A stretch of 40,133 bases of DNA, from IMG/VR virus record IMGVR_UViG_3300045585_000064, positions 1-40,133 of that record; one strand, 5' to 3'. The translations under genes and the position numbers were made by a program. The stretch comes from a virus. Below the pieces are notes generated by a model. The model searched no databases. It saw only the letters and a list, made by a program, of their open reading frames with translations, and was not told the origin of the DNA. Positions 6,137-13,786 of this stretch are shown here, in pieces. Position 1 is the first letter of the stretch; each line of letters opens with the position of its first letter.

Positions 6137-6415
6137 ATGAAACTAGAAATTAAAAAGCAAGAAAATAAAATTGTAACATTACCTAAGCCTACTTTAGAGG
6201 AAAGTGTAGAATACTTAAGTAAAGAAGTAGATAACCTAAAATTAATTAATGACATGGTGGAAGAATCATTTCGCAACGCAACAATACAGTCAGCGTACGA
6301 GCTTAAAAAGGCCATAGAATCAGGAAGCCTAGAAGAAATAAGAGAGTGCGCCATAAACTTGTTTAGGTTCATGGGAATTCGGCCAGAGCATTTTCTAGAC
6401 CTAGACAGAAAGTAG
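6137..6415 (+). CDS. hypothetical protein, 92 aa
   Basis: Begins MKLEIKKQENKIVTLPKP; GAGG precedes the ATG. Acidic helical body with a long helix around residues 20-75. The C-terminus FRFMGIRPEHFLDLDRK is compact. Lies between two membrane-protein genes. No recognised family. Confidence 0.7.
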   Translation: MKLEIKKQENKIVTLPKPTLEESVEYLSKEVDNLKLINDMVEESFRNATIQSAYELKKAIESGSLEEIRECAINLFRFMGIRPEHFLDLDRK

Positions 6416-6423
6416 GAGTTAGT

Positions 6424-7296
6424 ATGATTAAGTTAAAATGGCCCCCTCTTCTAACAGCGCTGCTGCTATTAATAATAATTGCAGAAATAGCATCTACAAG
6501 CTACATTCCAGAGTTTCGTAAGATATTTTATGGGGCGCTAGAAGTAAAAAGTAAAGCAGACATAGCGTATGCTGTGTTCGTGTTCATTGTTGTCAGTTCA
6601 ATACTTACAGCAAGCCAAAGTCTAAAGAGATTTGTTGCAGCTACAATAAGTTTAAATCTAAGGGGCCAACTAACAAAAAGGCTAACTAAATTCTGGCAGC
6701 CTCATAAAACGCTAGAAAACACGTCTCAACGTATAAACGAAGACACCAAACTCGCCACAGAGCTAGCTCTAAAAGTTTTAATAGAGATGGTTATATCAGG
6801 GGCCATAGTAATAGTGCTCGTTATCGAATCTAGAGGCGATAAAATATTACTAGCTGCGGCACTAGCGTATACAGTAGTAGTTAGCATATTTGCTAAGTTT
6901 TTTAAGCCTAAATTAATAAACACTGAAATTGCACTACAGCGCGCCGAGGCAACGCACAGGCACAATCTGTCAGAGGCCATAGTAAAAGATAATAGAGGCA
7001 AATTGGCCGCAACTCTGCAAGACTTCAGAGAAGTAGCAAACAAATATACTAGCAACTTACGAGTATTACTCGGCTATTCCACGTTCTCGGCCGCACAAAA
7101 CAACTTCTCGATTCTGGCCCCCTGGTTAATACTGATTCCAATGTATCTATTAGGTAGTATATCATTAGGCGAGCTCATGTCGAAAGTATCGAAGTTTGAG
7201 TTGATTGTGATAAATAGTACGATATTGATAACCTTGTATCCAGAAATGACTAAAGCACAGGCATCGTGGATACGTATTAAGGAGTTTTTAAAATGA
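6424..7296 (+). CDS. SbmA/BacA-like membrane protein (ABC-type transmembrane domain)
   Basis: 290 aa with about six hydrophobic helices. SQRINEDT (101-108), preceded by LRGQLTKRLTKFWQ, reproduces the SbmA/BacA signature in which LR...W...SQR(V/I)QEDT follows the second helix pair; a later QRAEATHRHNL and the final ITL-type helix (GSISLGELMSKVSKF) also agree. No nucleotide-binding domain is fused and none is encoded nearby, as in SbmA, which is driven by the proton gradient. SbmA has about 406 residues, so this is a short form. Ribosome binding site TAGGAG. In bacteria these proteins import peptides across the inner membrane. Why a phage carries one is unknown. Confidence 0.72.
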   Translation: MIKLKWPPLLTALLLLIIIAEIASTSYIPEFRKIFYGALEVKSKADIAYAVFVFIVVSSILTASQSLKRFVAATISLNLRGQLTKRLTKFWQPHKTLENTSQRINEDTKLATELALKVLIEMVISGAIVIVLVIESRGDKILLAAALAYTVVVSIFAKFFKPKLINTEIALQRAEATHRHNLSEAIVKDNRGKLAATLQDFREVANKYTSNLRVLLGYSTFSAAQNNFSILAPWLILIPMYLLGSISLGELMSKVSKFELIVINSTILITLYPEMTKAQASWIRIKEFLK

Positions 7297-7469
7297 AAAG
7301 ATCAGATGCAAACACCATACAAATATCTTACGACGAATTTGCAGACTTATTAGAGACCGCAGTGAATGCAGGTTTTAAAGTTAGTATAGACGGATTTAAC
7401 GAAGATATTGAAGAGACTCTTAAGGACGAGGTTTTCAAAATCATGCTAGATAAGAGGCTTTTAAAATGA
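7293..7469 (+). CDS. small acidic protein, 58 aa
   Basis: Begins MKRSDANTIQISYDEFADLL. AAGGAG lies upstream and the ATG overlaps the stop of the SbmA-like gene (ATGA); its own stop overlaps the next ATG in the same way. Soluble, alpha/beta-like. Unknown function. Confidence 0.7.
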   Translation: MKRSDANTIQISYDEFADLLETAVNAGFKVSIDGFNEDIEETLKDEVFKIMLDKRLLK

Positions 7470-7783
7470 GAATAGCTTTAGATTATGACGAGACGTATAC
7501 CTTAGATAAAGGTTTTTGGGGAACATTTATAAATTATGCTAAGCTAAGCGGGCACGACATAAGGATTGTCACTGCTAGAGATAAAAATATCGACACAATA
7601 AAAGAAGATTTAGGTATCGAAGTAATCTACTGTAATGGAGTAGCTAAAAGGTATTATGTAGAAAGAAACACAGGTTTTAGGCCAGATATTTGGATAGACG
7701 ACTGTCCCGAGAATATTATAAATAATAGCACGTATACAGAAGAAGAGTTGTATTTGTGGAGAAAAGAGAGAGGGATACTATGA
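7466..7783 (+). CDS. HAD-superfamily phosphatase-like protein
   Basis: 105 aa. LDYDET (residues 4-9) is the HAD motif DxDx(T/E)T with the nucleophile at Asp6; IVTARD is motif II; IDDCPE is the acidic motif IV. A minimal HAD core without a cap, as in small phage nucleotidases and kinase-phosphatase domains. Next to a nucleotide pyrophosphohydrolase-like gene, so nucleotide or nucleic-acid 3'-phosphate turnover is plausible. Overlaps its neighbours by 4 bases on each side. Confidence 0.75.
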   Translation: MRIALDYDETYTLDKGFWGTFINYAKLSGHDIRIVTARDKNIDTIKEDLGIEVIYCNGVAKRYYVERNTGFRPDIWIDDCPENIINNSTYTEEELYLWRKERGIL

Positions 7784-8133
7784 AAGAATTTGACAGCGGG
7801 GCAAAAAAAGATAATGCTGGAAAATTGCCATATCACTTGATAACAAAAGAGATGATGGATGCTTTAGCAGAGGCGCTAGAGTTAGGCATAAAAAAGGGCT
7901 ACGGAGAAAATAATTGGCAAAAAGGCTTGCCGTTAGCTAGCGTAAGCGTAGCAGCCTCTTTAAGGCACACATTCAAATATTTAGCAGGAGAAGACTTAAA
8001 CGTAGAAAAAGGTATTAATGGAGAGGAAATTATTGTACATCATTTATGCTGTGCTATGGTAAACTTAGGGATGGCGATAACTCAGATTAAGAGAGATCGT
8101 AAGGACTTAGATGATAGATATATAGGAGAGTGA
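7780..8133 (+). CDS. dATP/dGTP diphosphohydrolase-like protein (DUF5664 family)
   Basis: 117 aa from the ATG overlapping the previous stop, preceded by GAGAGAGGG; an in-frame ATG at 7756 is less likely. Signature elements of the family in order: DNAGKLPYHLI, ALAEALELGIKKGYG, NNWQKGLP, SLRHTFKYLAGED and a late histidine pair (VHHL) before a helix. I recall this family as the N-terminal domain named after viral dATP/dGTP diphosphohydrolases such as MazZ. It would act on the cellular dNTP pool during replication. No PurZ gene is present, so a Z-genome is not implied. Confidence 0.75.
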   Translation: MKEFDSGAKKDNAGKLPYHLITKEMMDALAEALELGIKKGYGENNWQKGLPLASVSVAASLRHTFKYLAGEDLNVEKGINGEEIIVHHLCCAMVNLGMAITQIKRDRKDLDDRYIGE

Positions 8134-8135
8134 GA

Positions 8136-8315
8136 ATGTCTAAGAAAGCTGAAGCAGATAAAGAGGTCGGTCTATCAAATATTTTAAAATCTCTGAAAGA
8201 AACAGAGAAAGTGGTATTGGAAGTAGGGCCCAGTAGCAGGGATTTTGGACTAGCTCAAAATATTTATATAGAAGTGTCAAAGCTAATTAAGAGACTCGAA
8301 AATTTAGGAGTTTAA
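8136..8315 (+). CDS. small helical protein, 59 aa
   Basis: Starts MSKKAEADKEVGLSNILK; the ATG at 8136 has AGGAG about 7 bases upstream, better than an in-frame GTG at 8130. Two helical stretches with a proline/serine link (EVGPSSRDF). Sits directly before the Ntn hydrolase gene. Unknown role. Confidence 0.68.
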   Translation: MSKKAEADKEVGLSNILKSLKETEKVVLEVGPSSRDFGLAQNIYIEVSKLIKRLENLGV

Positions 8316-8316
8316 T

Positions 8317-8886
8317 ATGACGTGCATAGTCCTGAGTAGAGACGATAAAAATATGTATATAGCTGGAGATAGGAGAGTAGCAAGCGATTCTAGCTACTTT
8401 AAATATCCCGTAGCTAAAGTTGCTAATAAGCACGGAGTACTCATAGGTGGGGCAGGACGCATGTCTCTTATGGAGGAGATATTGTACGGCTGTGAGTTTC
8501 CTAAAAAACTAAAGTCTCAATCGGACGCTGCATATATTAGAAAGACCATATACTCGACTATTTTTAATTACATAAAAGACCTTGAAGATTCATTAGATTC
8601 AGAGGATAGAGATATAACGTTTTTAATCGGCTATGCTGGAGTAGGCTTCGAGTTAGATTTAGACGACAAAGGGGTAGATTTCGGAATGGTGGAGCTACCA
8701 TATAGCATCGGGAGCGGAGCGCCGTATGCCAGAGGCGCTCTAGCGGCATTAAAACAAGGAAACACCACAGAACAAGAAAGATTGATGACTGCGCTGTCGG
8801 CAGCAGCGTCGTGTGACACAGGATGTAGTTTCGATTGCGACATATTAATTGAGAGCATTAACAGGAGGGGCCATGTAGAGAGCTAA
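8317..8886 (+). CDS. HslV / proteasome-beta-like Ntn hydrolase
   Basis: 189 aa beginning MTCIVLSRDDK. Removing Met leaves Thr1 as N-terminal nucleophile, with no propeptide needed. Numbering from Thr1, AGDRR gives Asp17 and PVAKV gives Lys33: the classic proteasome/HslV residues at their exact positions. GGAG (43-46) and SIGSGAPYARGALAAL match the HslV IGSGGNYA segment that carries the catalytic-site Ser/Gly. The C-terminal TALSAAASCDTGC recalls the HslV helix before ICIYTN. Ribosome binding site AGGAG. Similar peptidases form double rings that need an ATPase; the only candidate here is the unfoldase at 4359. Confidence 0.82.
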   Translation: MTCIVLSRDDKNMYIAGDRRVASDSSYFKYPVAKVANKHGVLIGGAGRMSLMEEILYGCEFPKKLKSQSDAAYIRKTIYSTIFNYIKDLEDSLDSEDRDITFLIGYAGVGFELDLDDKGVDFGMVELPYSIGSGAPYARGALAALKQGNTTEQERLMTALSAAASCDTGCSFDCDILIESINRRGHVES

Positions 8887-8930
8887 ATAAAAGAAAGTTA
8901 AACACTTAGATATTAATAGGAGAATATTAA

Positions 8931-9503
8931 ATGAACGACAAAGTAAAACCATACGTTACACCAGTATTAAAAGTTTTATACACCAACTTAATGGAGGCTA
9001 GGGCAAACCAGTTTTACCCAAACAACCCGCCAACATTTAGTGTTAAAACATCTATCGACGGCTCAACACCTGAAGGGATGCAACTTAAAAAGTTAATTCG
9101 CGCAGCCAACCCCAAATACGTAAAGACCTCAAAAACAGATGAAAATGGGGATACGGTAGTGTTTCCTAATGGGGAATTTCACGTAGAGTTTAAGGCAGAT
9201 GCTGGAAACCCCCCTAAAGTGTATATTAAAAACTCTGATACGGGCGCCATCGAGCTAGTAAAAGGGAAAGATATCCCTTACATAAATGCCAATAAGTATG
9301 GCGACGTGGCCGAAGCTGTGGTTGGATTTACTATTGTGGATAAAGTTAGTGAGAAACATGGCCCATACCAAGTAATGCGCCTGTCTGCAATAACATTCAC
9401 ATCCATTAGCCTAGGAGATCGCGCTAAATCAGCAGGAGCGTCGATTAGCAATCAGGAGTATGCTGACGAGGAAATTGAGAAGTTGATGAAGGCAGCAGTT
9501 TAA
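8931..9503 (+). CDS. single-stranded DNA-binding protein (T7 gp2.5-like / OB-fold)
   Basis: 190 aa. Begins MNDKVKPYVTPVLKVLYTNL; the middle is beta-rich with many lysines and aromatics (FHVEFKADAGNPPKVYIKN), and the tail is acidic (YADEEIEKLM), as in ssDNA-binding proteins that recruit partners by an acidic C-terminus. It sits directly before the DNA polymerase, the place of the ssDNA-binding gene in many podoviruses. AGGAGA precedes the ATG. Assigned from layout and context, not from a diagnostic motif. Confidence 0.6.
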   Translation: MNDKVKPYVTPVLKVLYTNLMEARANQFYPNNPPTFSVKTSIDGSTPEGMQLKKLIRAANPKYVKTSKTDENGDTVVFPNGEFHVEFKADAGNPPKVYIKNSDTGAIELVKGKDIPYINANKYGDVAEAVVGFTIVDKVSEKHGPYQVMRLSAITFTSISLGDRAKSAGASISNQEYADEEIEKLMKAAV

Positions 9504-9541
9504 TTCTATATGGCCCCCATAACATTTAATGAAAGACACTA

Positions 9542-11611
9542 ATGTTAGCTATAGACTTTGAGACGCATTTAATAGGTAACGACAGTCTGGCCCCAAAGCC
9601 AGTCTGCGTTTCTTATTATGACGGCAAAAAAGACGGTTTAATTGTTGGCATGTCCGAGATGGAGCAGTACCTAGAGTATGCACTGTCGCAAGAGAAATTA
9701 GTAGCTCATTATTTCAAATTTGAAGGGACTGTGATATACAGACATTTCCCTAAACTAAGAGAGAAGTTACTCTCCGCTATAGAAGAGGGTCGCGTCTATT
9801 GCACCAAAGTAGCAGAAGAGGTATTAAGCGCTCAAAGAAAACGTTTGGCAGGGGGGGCCACGCTCTCTGACTGTGTTATGCGCTACTTTAAAGAAGATAT
9901 CTCGGCAGGCAAGAAGGGCGCCGATGTTTGGCGCTTAAGATATGGTGAGCTAGAGGGCAAACCTCTAAGCCTATGGCCTAAAGAGGCAGTAGACTATGCT
10001 ATATCAGATTCTATTTGGGCATATAAAGTAGCAGACATTCAAGCCGAAGCAGTAGATTTAGATGTCGCTAAGTTCACCACACGAGCAGAACTATATCTAG
10101 GGCTGATGGGTAATACAGGGATTTTAGTAAATCAAGATAGAGTTAATCAGCTTGAGAAAGAGCTATTACAACTTCTGGCCCCCAGTAGGCAGTATCTACT
10201 AGAGAATGACTTCATGTACTACGATAAGAAGGGAGTAATACATACTAGAAATAAGCGCCTATCAGAATACATTGAGAAAAATGTAGAAGTTCCTATAAGA
10301 ACAGATAAGGGCGGCATAAGCCTCAGCAGCGAGAACTTAGATAATTACGATTTAGAAAACCTGCCGCCGCTAAAGCACTATAAAGACTCGTTAGAGTATT
10401 CTAAGATGGTTAATGCCTTCGTCCCAAGACTTAAGTCGGCCGCCCCATATTTATTCACAGACTATAAAGGCAGCGTCAAAACAGGGAGAACGTCCTCAAG
10501 AACTTCAGACCACTACCCCTCTGTAAACATTCAACAAATGCCCAGAAAGGTCGAGAATGTAACATACGACGTTAGAAACTGTTTTGTCCCAAGACCAGGC
10601 TACTATATAGTAAGTATAGATTATTCGGCGCTAGAACTGTCTACATGCGCAAATCAGCTATTTAACCACTATGGCGAATCTGCCATGTTGAGAATATTAA
10701 ACGCAGGCAATGAGCCGCTAGACCTTCACACAGAACTTGGCAGAAGGCTAATGCAACTCTCTACTGGTAAGCACGTAACATACGAGGAATTCTTTAAAAA
10801 TAAGAAGATGGCCCCCTATGCAGGATTTAGACAACTAGCAAAACCTCTAAATTTAGGGTTCCCCGGAGGGATTGGGTACGTCACCATGAGGAGTTTACTA
10901 TACAAAGAAGGCATCAGACCTAAATACGTAAATATTACAAAAGGTCTTAACTTGAAACCTGAGCAATCAGAAGAGGCTGTAATGTTCTTATTAAGAAGAT
11001 TTCAGCATAAGTATAAGAATTTAAGGTGTGAGCAAATAGGTAGAAACCAATATTGTTTAGTAGCGGACGAGTTGGTAGAATTAAAACAAGAGATGTTTAA
11101 GCTGTATCCAGATTTAGAGGACTTCTTAAAAGAGGGCCATAAGCAATATTTAACAGGTAAATCAAAACAAGTTAAAAATAATTTTGGAGAATGGAAGAAA
11201 GAGGAGCTTTATTCCTACTCTATACCAGGCGGAATTGTTAGAGATAACTGTACTTATACTGAGCTATGTAACGGATATTTAATGCAGAGCGCGGCAGCTA
11301 AGGGGGCCAAAGAGGCTGTTTGTAGAGCAGTTAAGAAGTATTATGGGGGCGATTGGCTGCGCCCTCTAGCTTTTATACATGACGAGATATTGGCCGAGGT
11401 TAAGATTTGCAATATAACCTATGAATTGGTAGAGGACTTGGCTACCATTATGATAGACTCTATGAGGTCGGCACTACCTCATGTTAGGATTGCGGTAGAG
11501 GCCGATATTATGGACGCTTGGAAGAAAGAAGGAGGCTTTTATCAAAAAACATTTTTCAAGAATGCTGGCGAAAATACTTTAAGAAGTTATAACGAGAAGG
11601 GGAAAATATAA
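9542..11611 (+). CDS. family A DNA polymerase with 3'-5' exonuclease domain
   Basis: 689 aa, close to T7 gp5 (704). Exonuclease motif I is LAIDFET (Asp5, Glu7) at the N-terminus. Polymerase motif A is SIDYSALELST, motif B is RQLAKPLNLGFPGGIGY, motif C is FIHDEI. GRTSSRTSDHYPSVNIQQMP precedes motif A as in phage replicases. No separate primase or helicase gene is seen, so host enzymes must supply those steps. The ribosome binding site is weak (AAAG); a TGGCCCCC octamer (9511) inside a small TATGG/CCATA hairpin lies 24 bases upstream. Four octamers lie inside the gene. Confidence 0.95.
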   Translation: MLAIDFETHLIGNDSLAPKPVCVSYYDGKKDGLIVGMSEMEQYLEYALSQEKLVAHYFKFEGTVIYRHFPKLREKLLSAIEEGRVYCTKVAEEVLSAQRKRLAGGATLSDCVMRYFKEDISAGKKGADVWRLRYGELEGKPLSLWPKEAVDYAISDSIWAYKVADIQAEAVDLDVAKFTTRAELYLGLMGNTGILVNQDRVNQLEKELLQLLAPSRQYLLENDFMYYDKKGVIHTRNKRLSEYIEKNVEVPIRTDKGGISLSSENLDNYDLENLPPLKHYKDSLEYSKMVNAFVPRLKSAAPYLFTDYKGSVKTGRTSSRTSDHYPSVNIQQMPRKVENVTYDVRNCFVPRPGYYIVSIDYSALELSTCANQLFNHYGESAMLRILNAGNEPLDLHTELGRRLMQLSTGKHVTYEEFFKNKKMAPYAGFRQLAKPLNLGFPGGIGYVTMRSLLYKEGIRPKYVNITKGLNLKPEQSEEAVMFLLRRFQHKYKNLRCEQIGRNQYCLVADELVELKQEMFKLYPDLEDFLKEGHKQYLTGKSKQVKNNFGEWKKEELYSYSIPGGIVRDNCTYTELCNGYLMQSAAAKGAKEAVCRAVKKYYGGDWLRPLAFIHDEILAEVKICNITYELVEDLATIMIDSMRSALPHVRIAVEADIMDAWKKEGGFYQKTFFKNAGENTLRSYNEKGKI

Positions 11612-11811
11612 TGCAATACTTTATAGATTTTAAATTAGGCGGAATGTCAGATAGGGCAGTTATACCTAGAATCGGCAAACTAGATTCTGCAATAGATACA
11701 ATTAGAGAACTTCAAAACGAGGGGGCTCATAACATACAAATACGAGCCTACGACGATGAAGAAAAATTTTATTTTAGATTATTATTAGTTGAAGGAGAGA
11801 TAAATGAGTGA
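11611..11811 (+). CDS. hypothetical protein, 66 aa
   Basis: Coupled to the polymerase stop (TAATG), with AAGGGG upstream. Begins MQYFIDFKLGGMSDRAVIPR and looks like a small alpha/beta protein (strand, helix DSAIDTIRELQNEG, strand, strand). No recognised family. Confidence 0.7.
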   Translation: MQYFIDFKLGGMSDRAVIPRIGKLDSAIDTIRELQNEGAHNIQIRAYDDEEKFYFRLLLVEGEINE

Positions 11812-12016
11812 TGATTACAGTCAACGTGCGGCAAGAGGCCAAGCGTACAACCTAGCAATTCAAACCTCTATAGCTGACGGCAAGCATGGCGACAGAGGGT
11901 ATGTGCTTAAGCAGTATCTTAAACACTTGTCTATGGCAGAGGCCCTACAGAAGGCATCAATAGAACAGATTAAAAATATAATCAAACAACACGAAAGCGA
12001 ACAAGATGAAGATTAA
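11804..12016 (+). CDS. hypothetical protein, 70 aa
   Basis: Begins MSDDYSQRAARGQAYNLAIQ; helical, ends in an acidic tail (HESEQDED). GAAGGAGAG precedes the ATG. It overlaps the gene before by 8 bases and the exonuclease after by 11, so all three are probably translated together. The ARGQAYNLA opening is like small proteins found beside phage replication genes, but I cannot name a function. Confidence 0.7.
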   Translation: MSDDYSQRAARGQAYNLAIQTSIADGKHGDRGYVLKQYLKHLSMAEALQKASIEQIKNIIKQHESEQDED

Positions 12017-12704
12017 TGCTAAGCCGTACGTGACAGCCACCGACGCAGAATGGAAGGCTCTAAGAAAGCAGATAATAACTGCTACTGAGAGCGCATATCT
12101 ATTAGGCTTAGACTCTTGGAAGTCCGCAGCAAAAATGCTAAAAGAAAAGGAAGAGGAGTTCTCTCTTGCAGACAACCCGTATCTTTTCTTAGGCAGGAGC
12201 CTCGAGCAAGCGGTTGTAGACTACACTAATAAAGCACTAGAACGCGACTTTAAGCTCTTTGAGACAGAAGCAGGCAAGATAATATATGCAGACTTAGAGG
12301 TAGGTTTGGGGGCCACCCCTGACGCTCAAGAGGGCGACGTATTATTAGAGTGTAAGACAACGGGCCCTAAGAATCACTTTTTATGGGCAGACAGCCCCCC
12401 TATTAAATATCTTGCGCAGCTTCAAACGCAGCTACTTTGCACAAATAGAACAGAAGGGTTTCTGGCTATATTATTAACGAACCTGGCCCCCGACCACCAT
12501 AAGATGACATTAAAAGAATATCTATCTACTAAGTTACATGTATTTAAGTGTGAAATTGATTTGAGATTCGCAGACATACTATTAGCAGAGTTAGTTAGGC
12601 TTAAAGAATATAGAAACGAGGGCATATTTTTTAGGTCTGACCCCGACATTAAAGATGAAGCTATAGGATGTCTAAACAGTTGTTATGAAAAAGTTATCTT
12701 TTAA
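12006..12704 (+). CDS. YqaJ / lambda-exonuclease-like recombination nuclease
   Basis: 232 aa. ITATESAYLLGLDSW is the N-terminal helix of YqaJ-type enzymes. NPYLFLGRSLEQAV contains the conserved Gly and Glu. GATPDAQEGDVLLECKTTG is the catalytic D...ExK (PD-(D/E)xK) block, and YLAQLQTQL the downstream Gln helix. Such exonucleases resect double-stranded ends for annealing-type recombination. No annealase was recognised nearby, though the ssDNA-binding protein at 8931 might serve. Weak ribosome binding site; translation is probably coupled to the overlapping gene upstream. Confidence 0.85.
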   Translation: MKINAKPYVTATDAEWKALRKQIITATESAYLLGLDSWKSAAKMLKEKEEEFSLADNPYLFLGRSLEQAVVDYTNKALERDFKLFETEAGKIIYADLEVGLGATPDAQEGDVLLECKTTGPKNHFLWADSPPIKYLAQLQTQLLCTNRTEGFLAILLTNLAPDHHKMTLKEYLSTKLHVFKCEIDLRFADILLAELVRLKEYRNEGIFFRSDPDIKDEAIGCLNSCYEKVIF

Positions 12705-12716
12705 GGGGGCCATATA

Positions 12717-12992
12717 GTGAAGTATACATTAGCAGTGGTGTATGTGTACGGGCCAGCCCCACATCCGTATACGCTATGGGAAGAGGTACGAGTTAGTTCT
12801 ACACGAGTTTTAAAGTATCTTAAATTAGCCGAAAATTTGAAAAGAATTTTCAATAAGACTGGGCAGGCTCAAGAAGAATTTGGAAATTGGGTAATAGTTA
12901 GTCTTTACGATTGCGATGATAATCTTTTAATAGAGACGGACGACCCAAACGAAATTAGAAACTACTTAAAGGAGAGTGGGCAACATGAGTAA
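12717..12992 (+). CDS. hypothetical protein with GTG start, 91 aa
   Basis: The start is GTG. The only ribosome binding site in reach is AAGGGGG (12703-12709), which is part of a GGGGGCCA octamer, so the repeat doubles as a translation signal. Begins (M)KYTLAVVYVYGPAPHPYTLW and has an alpha/beta look. Overlaps the next gene by 8 bases. No family recognised. Confidence 0.65.
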   Translation: MKYTLAVVYVYGPAPHPYTLWEEVRVSSTRVLKYLKLAENLKRIFNKTGQAQEEFGNWVIVSLYDCDDNLLIETDDPNEIRNYLKESGQHE

Positions 12993-13785
12993 GAATATTA
13001 AACAATCAGGCCCGAAGATTCTAATATTTGATATAGAGACGGCACCTATAATAGGCCACGTTTGGAGTCTTTGGGAGAATAATGTAGCACTAAATCAAGT
13101 GGTCTCAGATTGGCACGTCTTGAGTTGGTCTGCAAAATGGCTAGACTCTAAAAAAGTAATGTATAAAGATCAAAGAGGCGTAAAGCCCGTACAAGACGAC
13201 TCTAAGTTACTTTTAGGTATTTGGAAATTATTAGATGAGGCAGACATAGTAATATCAAAAAACGGGATTAAATTTGATAGTAAGAAACTTAATGCAAGAT
13301 TTATACTCAACGGCTTTCAGCCACCAAGTAGTTATAAACACATAGATTTAGAGCAAGTAGCACGCAAGAAGTTTTGTTTTACTAGCAACAAGCTAGAGTA
13401 TTTAACGGATAAATTGTGCACAAAGTATAAAAAACAGAAGCATAAGAAATATCCTGGTCATGAGTTGTGGGTTGAGTGTCTTAAAGGCAATGTTGACGCT
13501 TGGAATTCTATGCAGAAATACAATACGTTTGATGTACTATCTACTGAGGAACTATATACAAAGTTAATACCTTGGGATACGTCACGAGAGGATTTCAATA
13601 AGTATACAGAGTCTAATGACTATGTTTGTAAGTGCGGTAATTCAGATTTTCATAAACGAGGGTTTTACTATTCTGCAACAGGCAAGTTCCAAAAGCATAG
13701 GTGTAAACACTGTGGCGCAGAATATAGAGATTCTGTAAACTTGCTAACTAAAGAAAAGAGAAAATCTTTATTACGAGGAGTTTAA
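12985..13785 (+). CDS. DEDD-type exonuclease (RNase H-like) with C-terminal zinc ribbon
   Basis: 266 aa from ATG at 12985; an in-frame GTG at 12976 has no better signal. FDIET (Asp16, Glu18) is exonuclease motif I; NGIKFDSKKL motif II; YNTFDVLSTEELY motif III with its aspartate. The fold resembles the YprB / RNase_H_2 type. A zinc ribbon follows: CKCG ... CKHCG around a basic, aromatic loop, and the tail KEKRKSLLRGV is basic, fitting nucleic-acid binding. A second exonuclease besides the YqaJ-type enzyme just upstream; it may process replication or recombination ends. Confidence 0.8.
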   Translation: MSKNIKQSGPKILIFDIETAPIIGHVWSLWENNVALNQVVSDWHVLSWSAKWLDSKKVMYKDQRGVKPVQDDSKLLLGIWKLLDEADIVISKNGIKFDSKKLNARFILNGFQPPSSYKHIDLEQVARKKFCFTSNKLEYLTDKLCTKYKKQKHKKYPGHELWVECLKGNVDAWNSMQKYNTFDVLSTEELYTKLIPWDTSREDFNKYTESNDYVCKCGNSDFHKRGFYYSATGKFQKHRCKHCGAEYRDSVNLLTKEKRKSLLRGV

Positions 13786-13786
13786 A

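Noticed and set aside
7780-8133. Evidence for a diaminopurine (Z) genome
   Set aside because: No PurZ or DatZ gene in the window; the family match alone is not enough.
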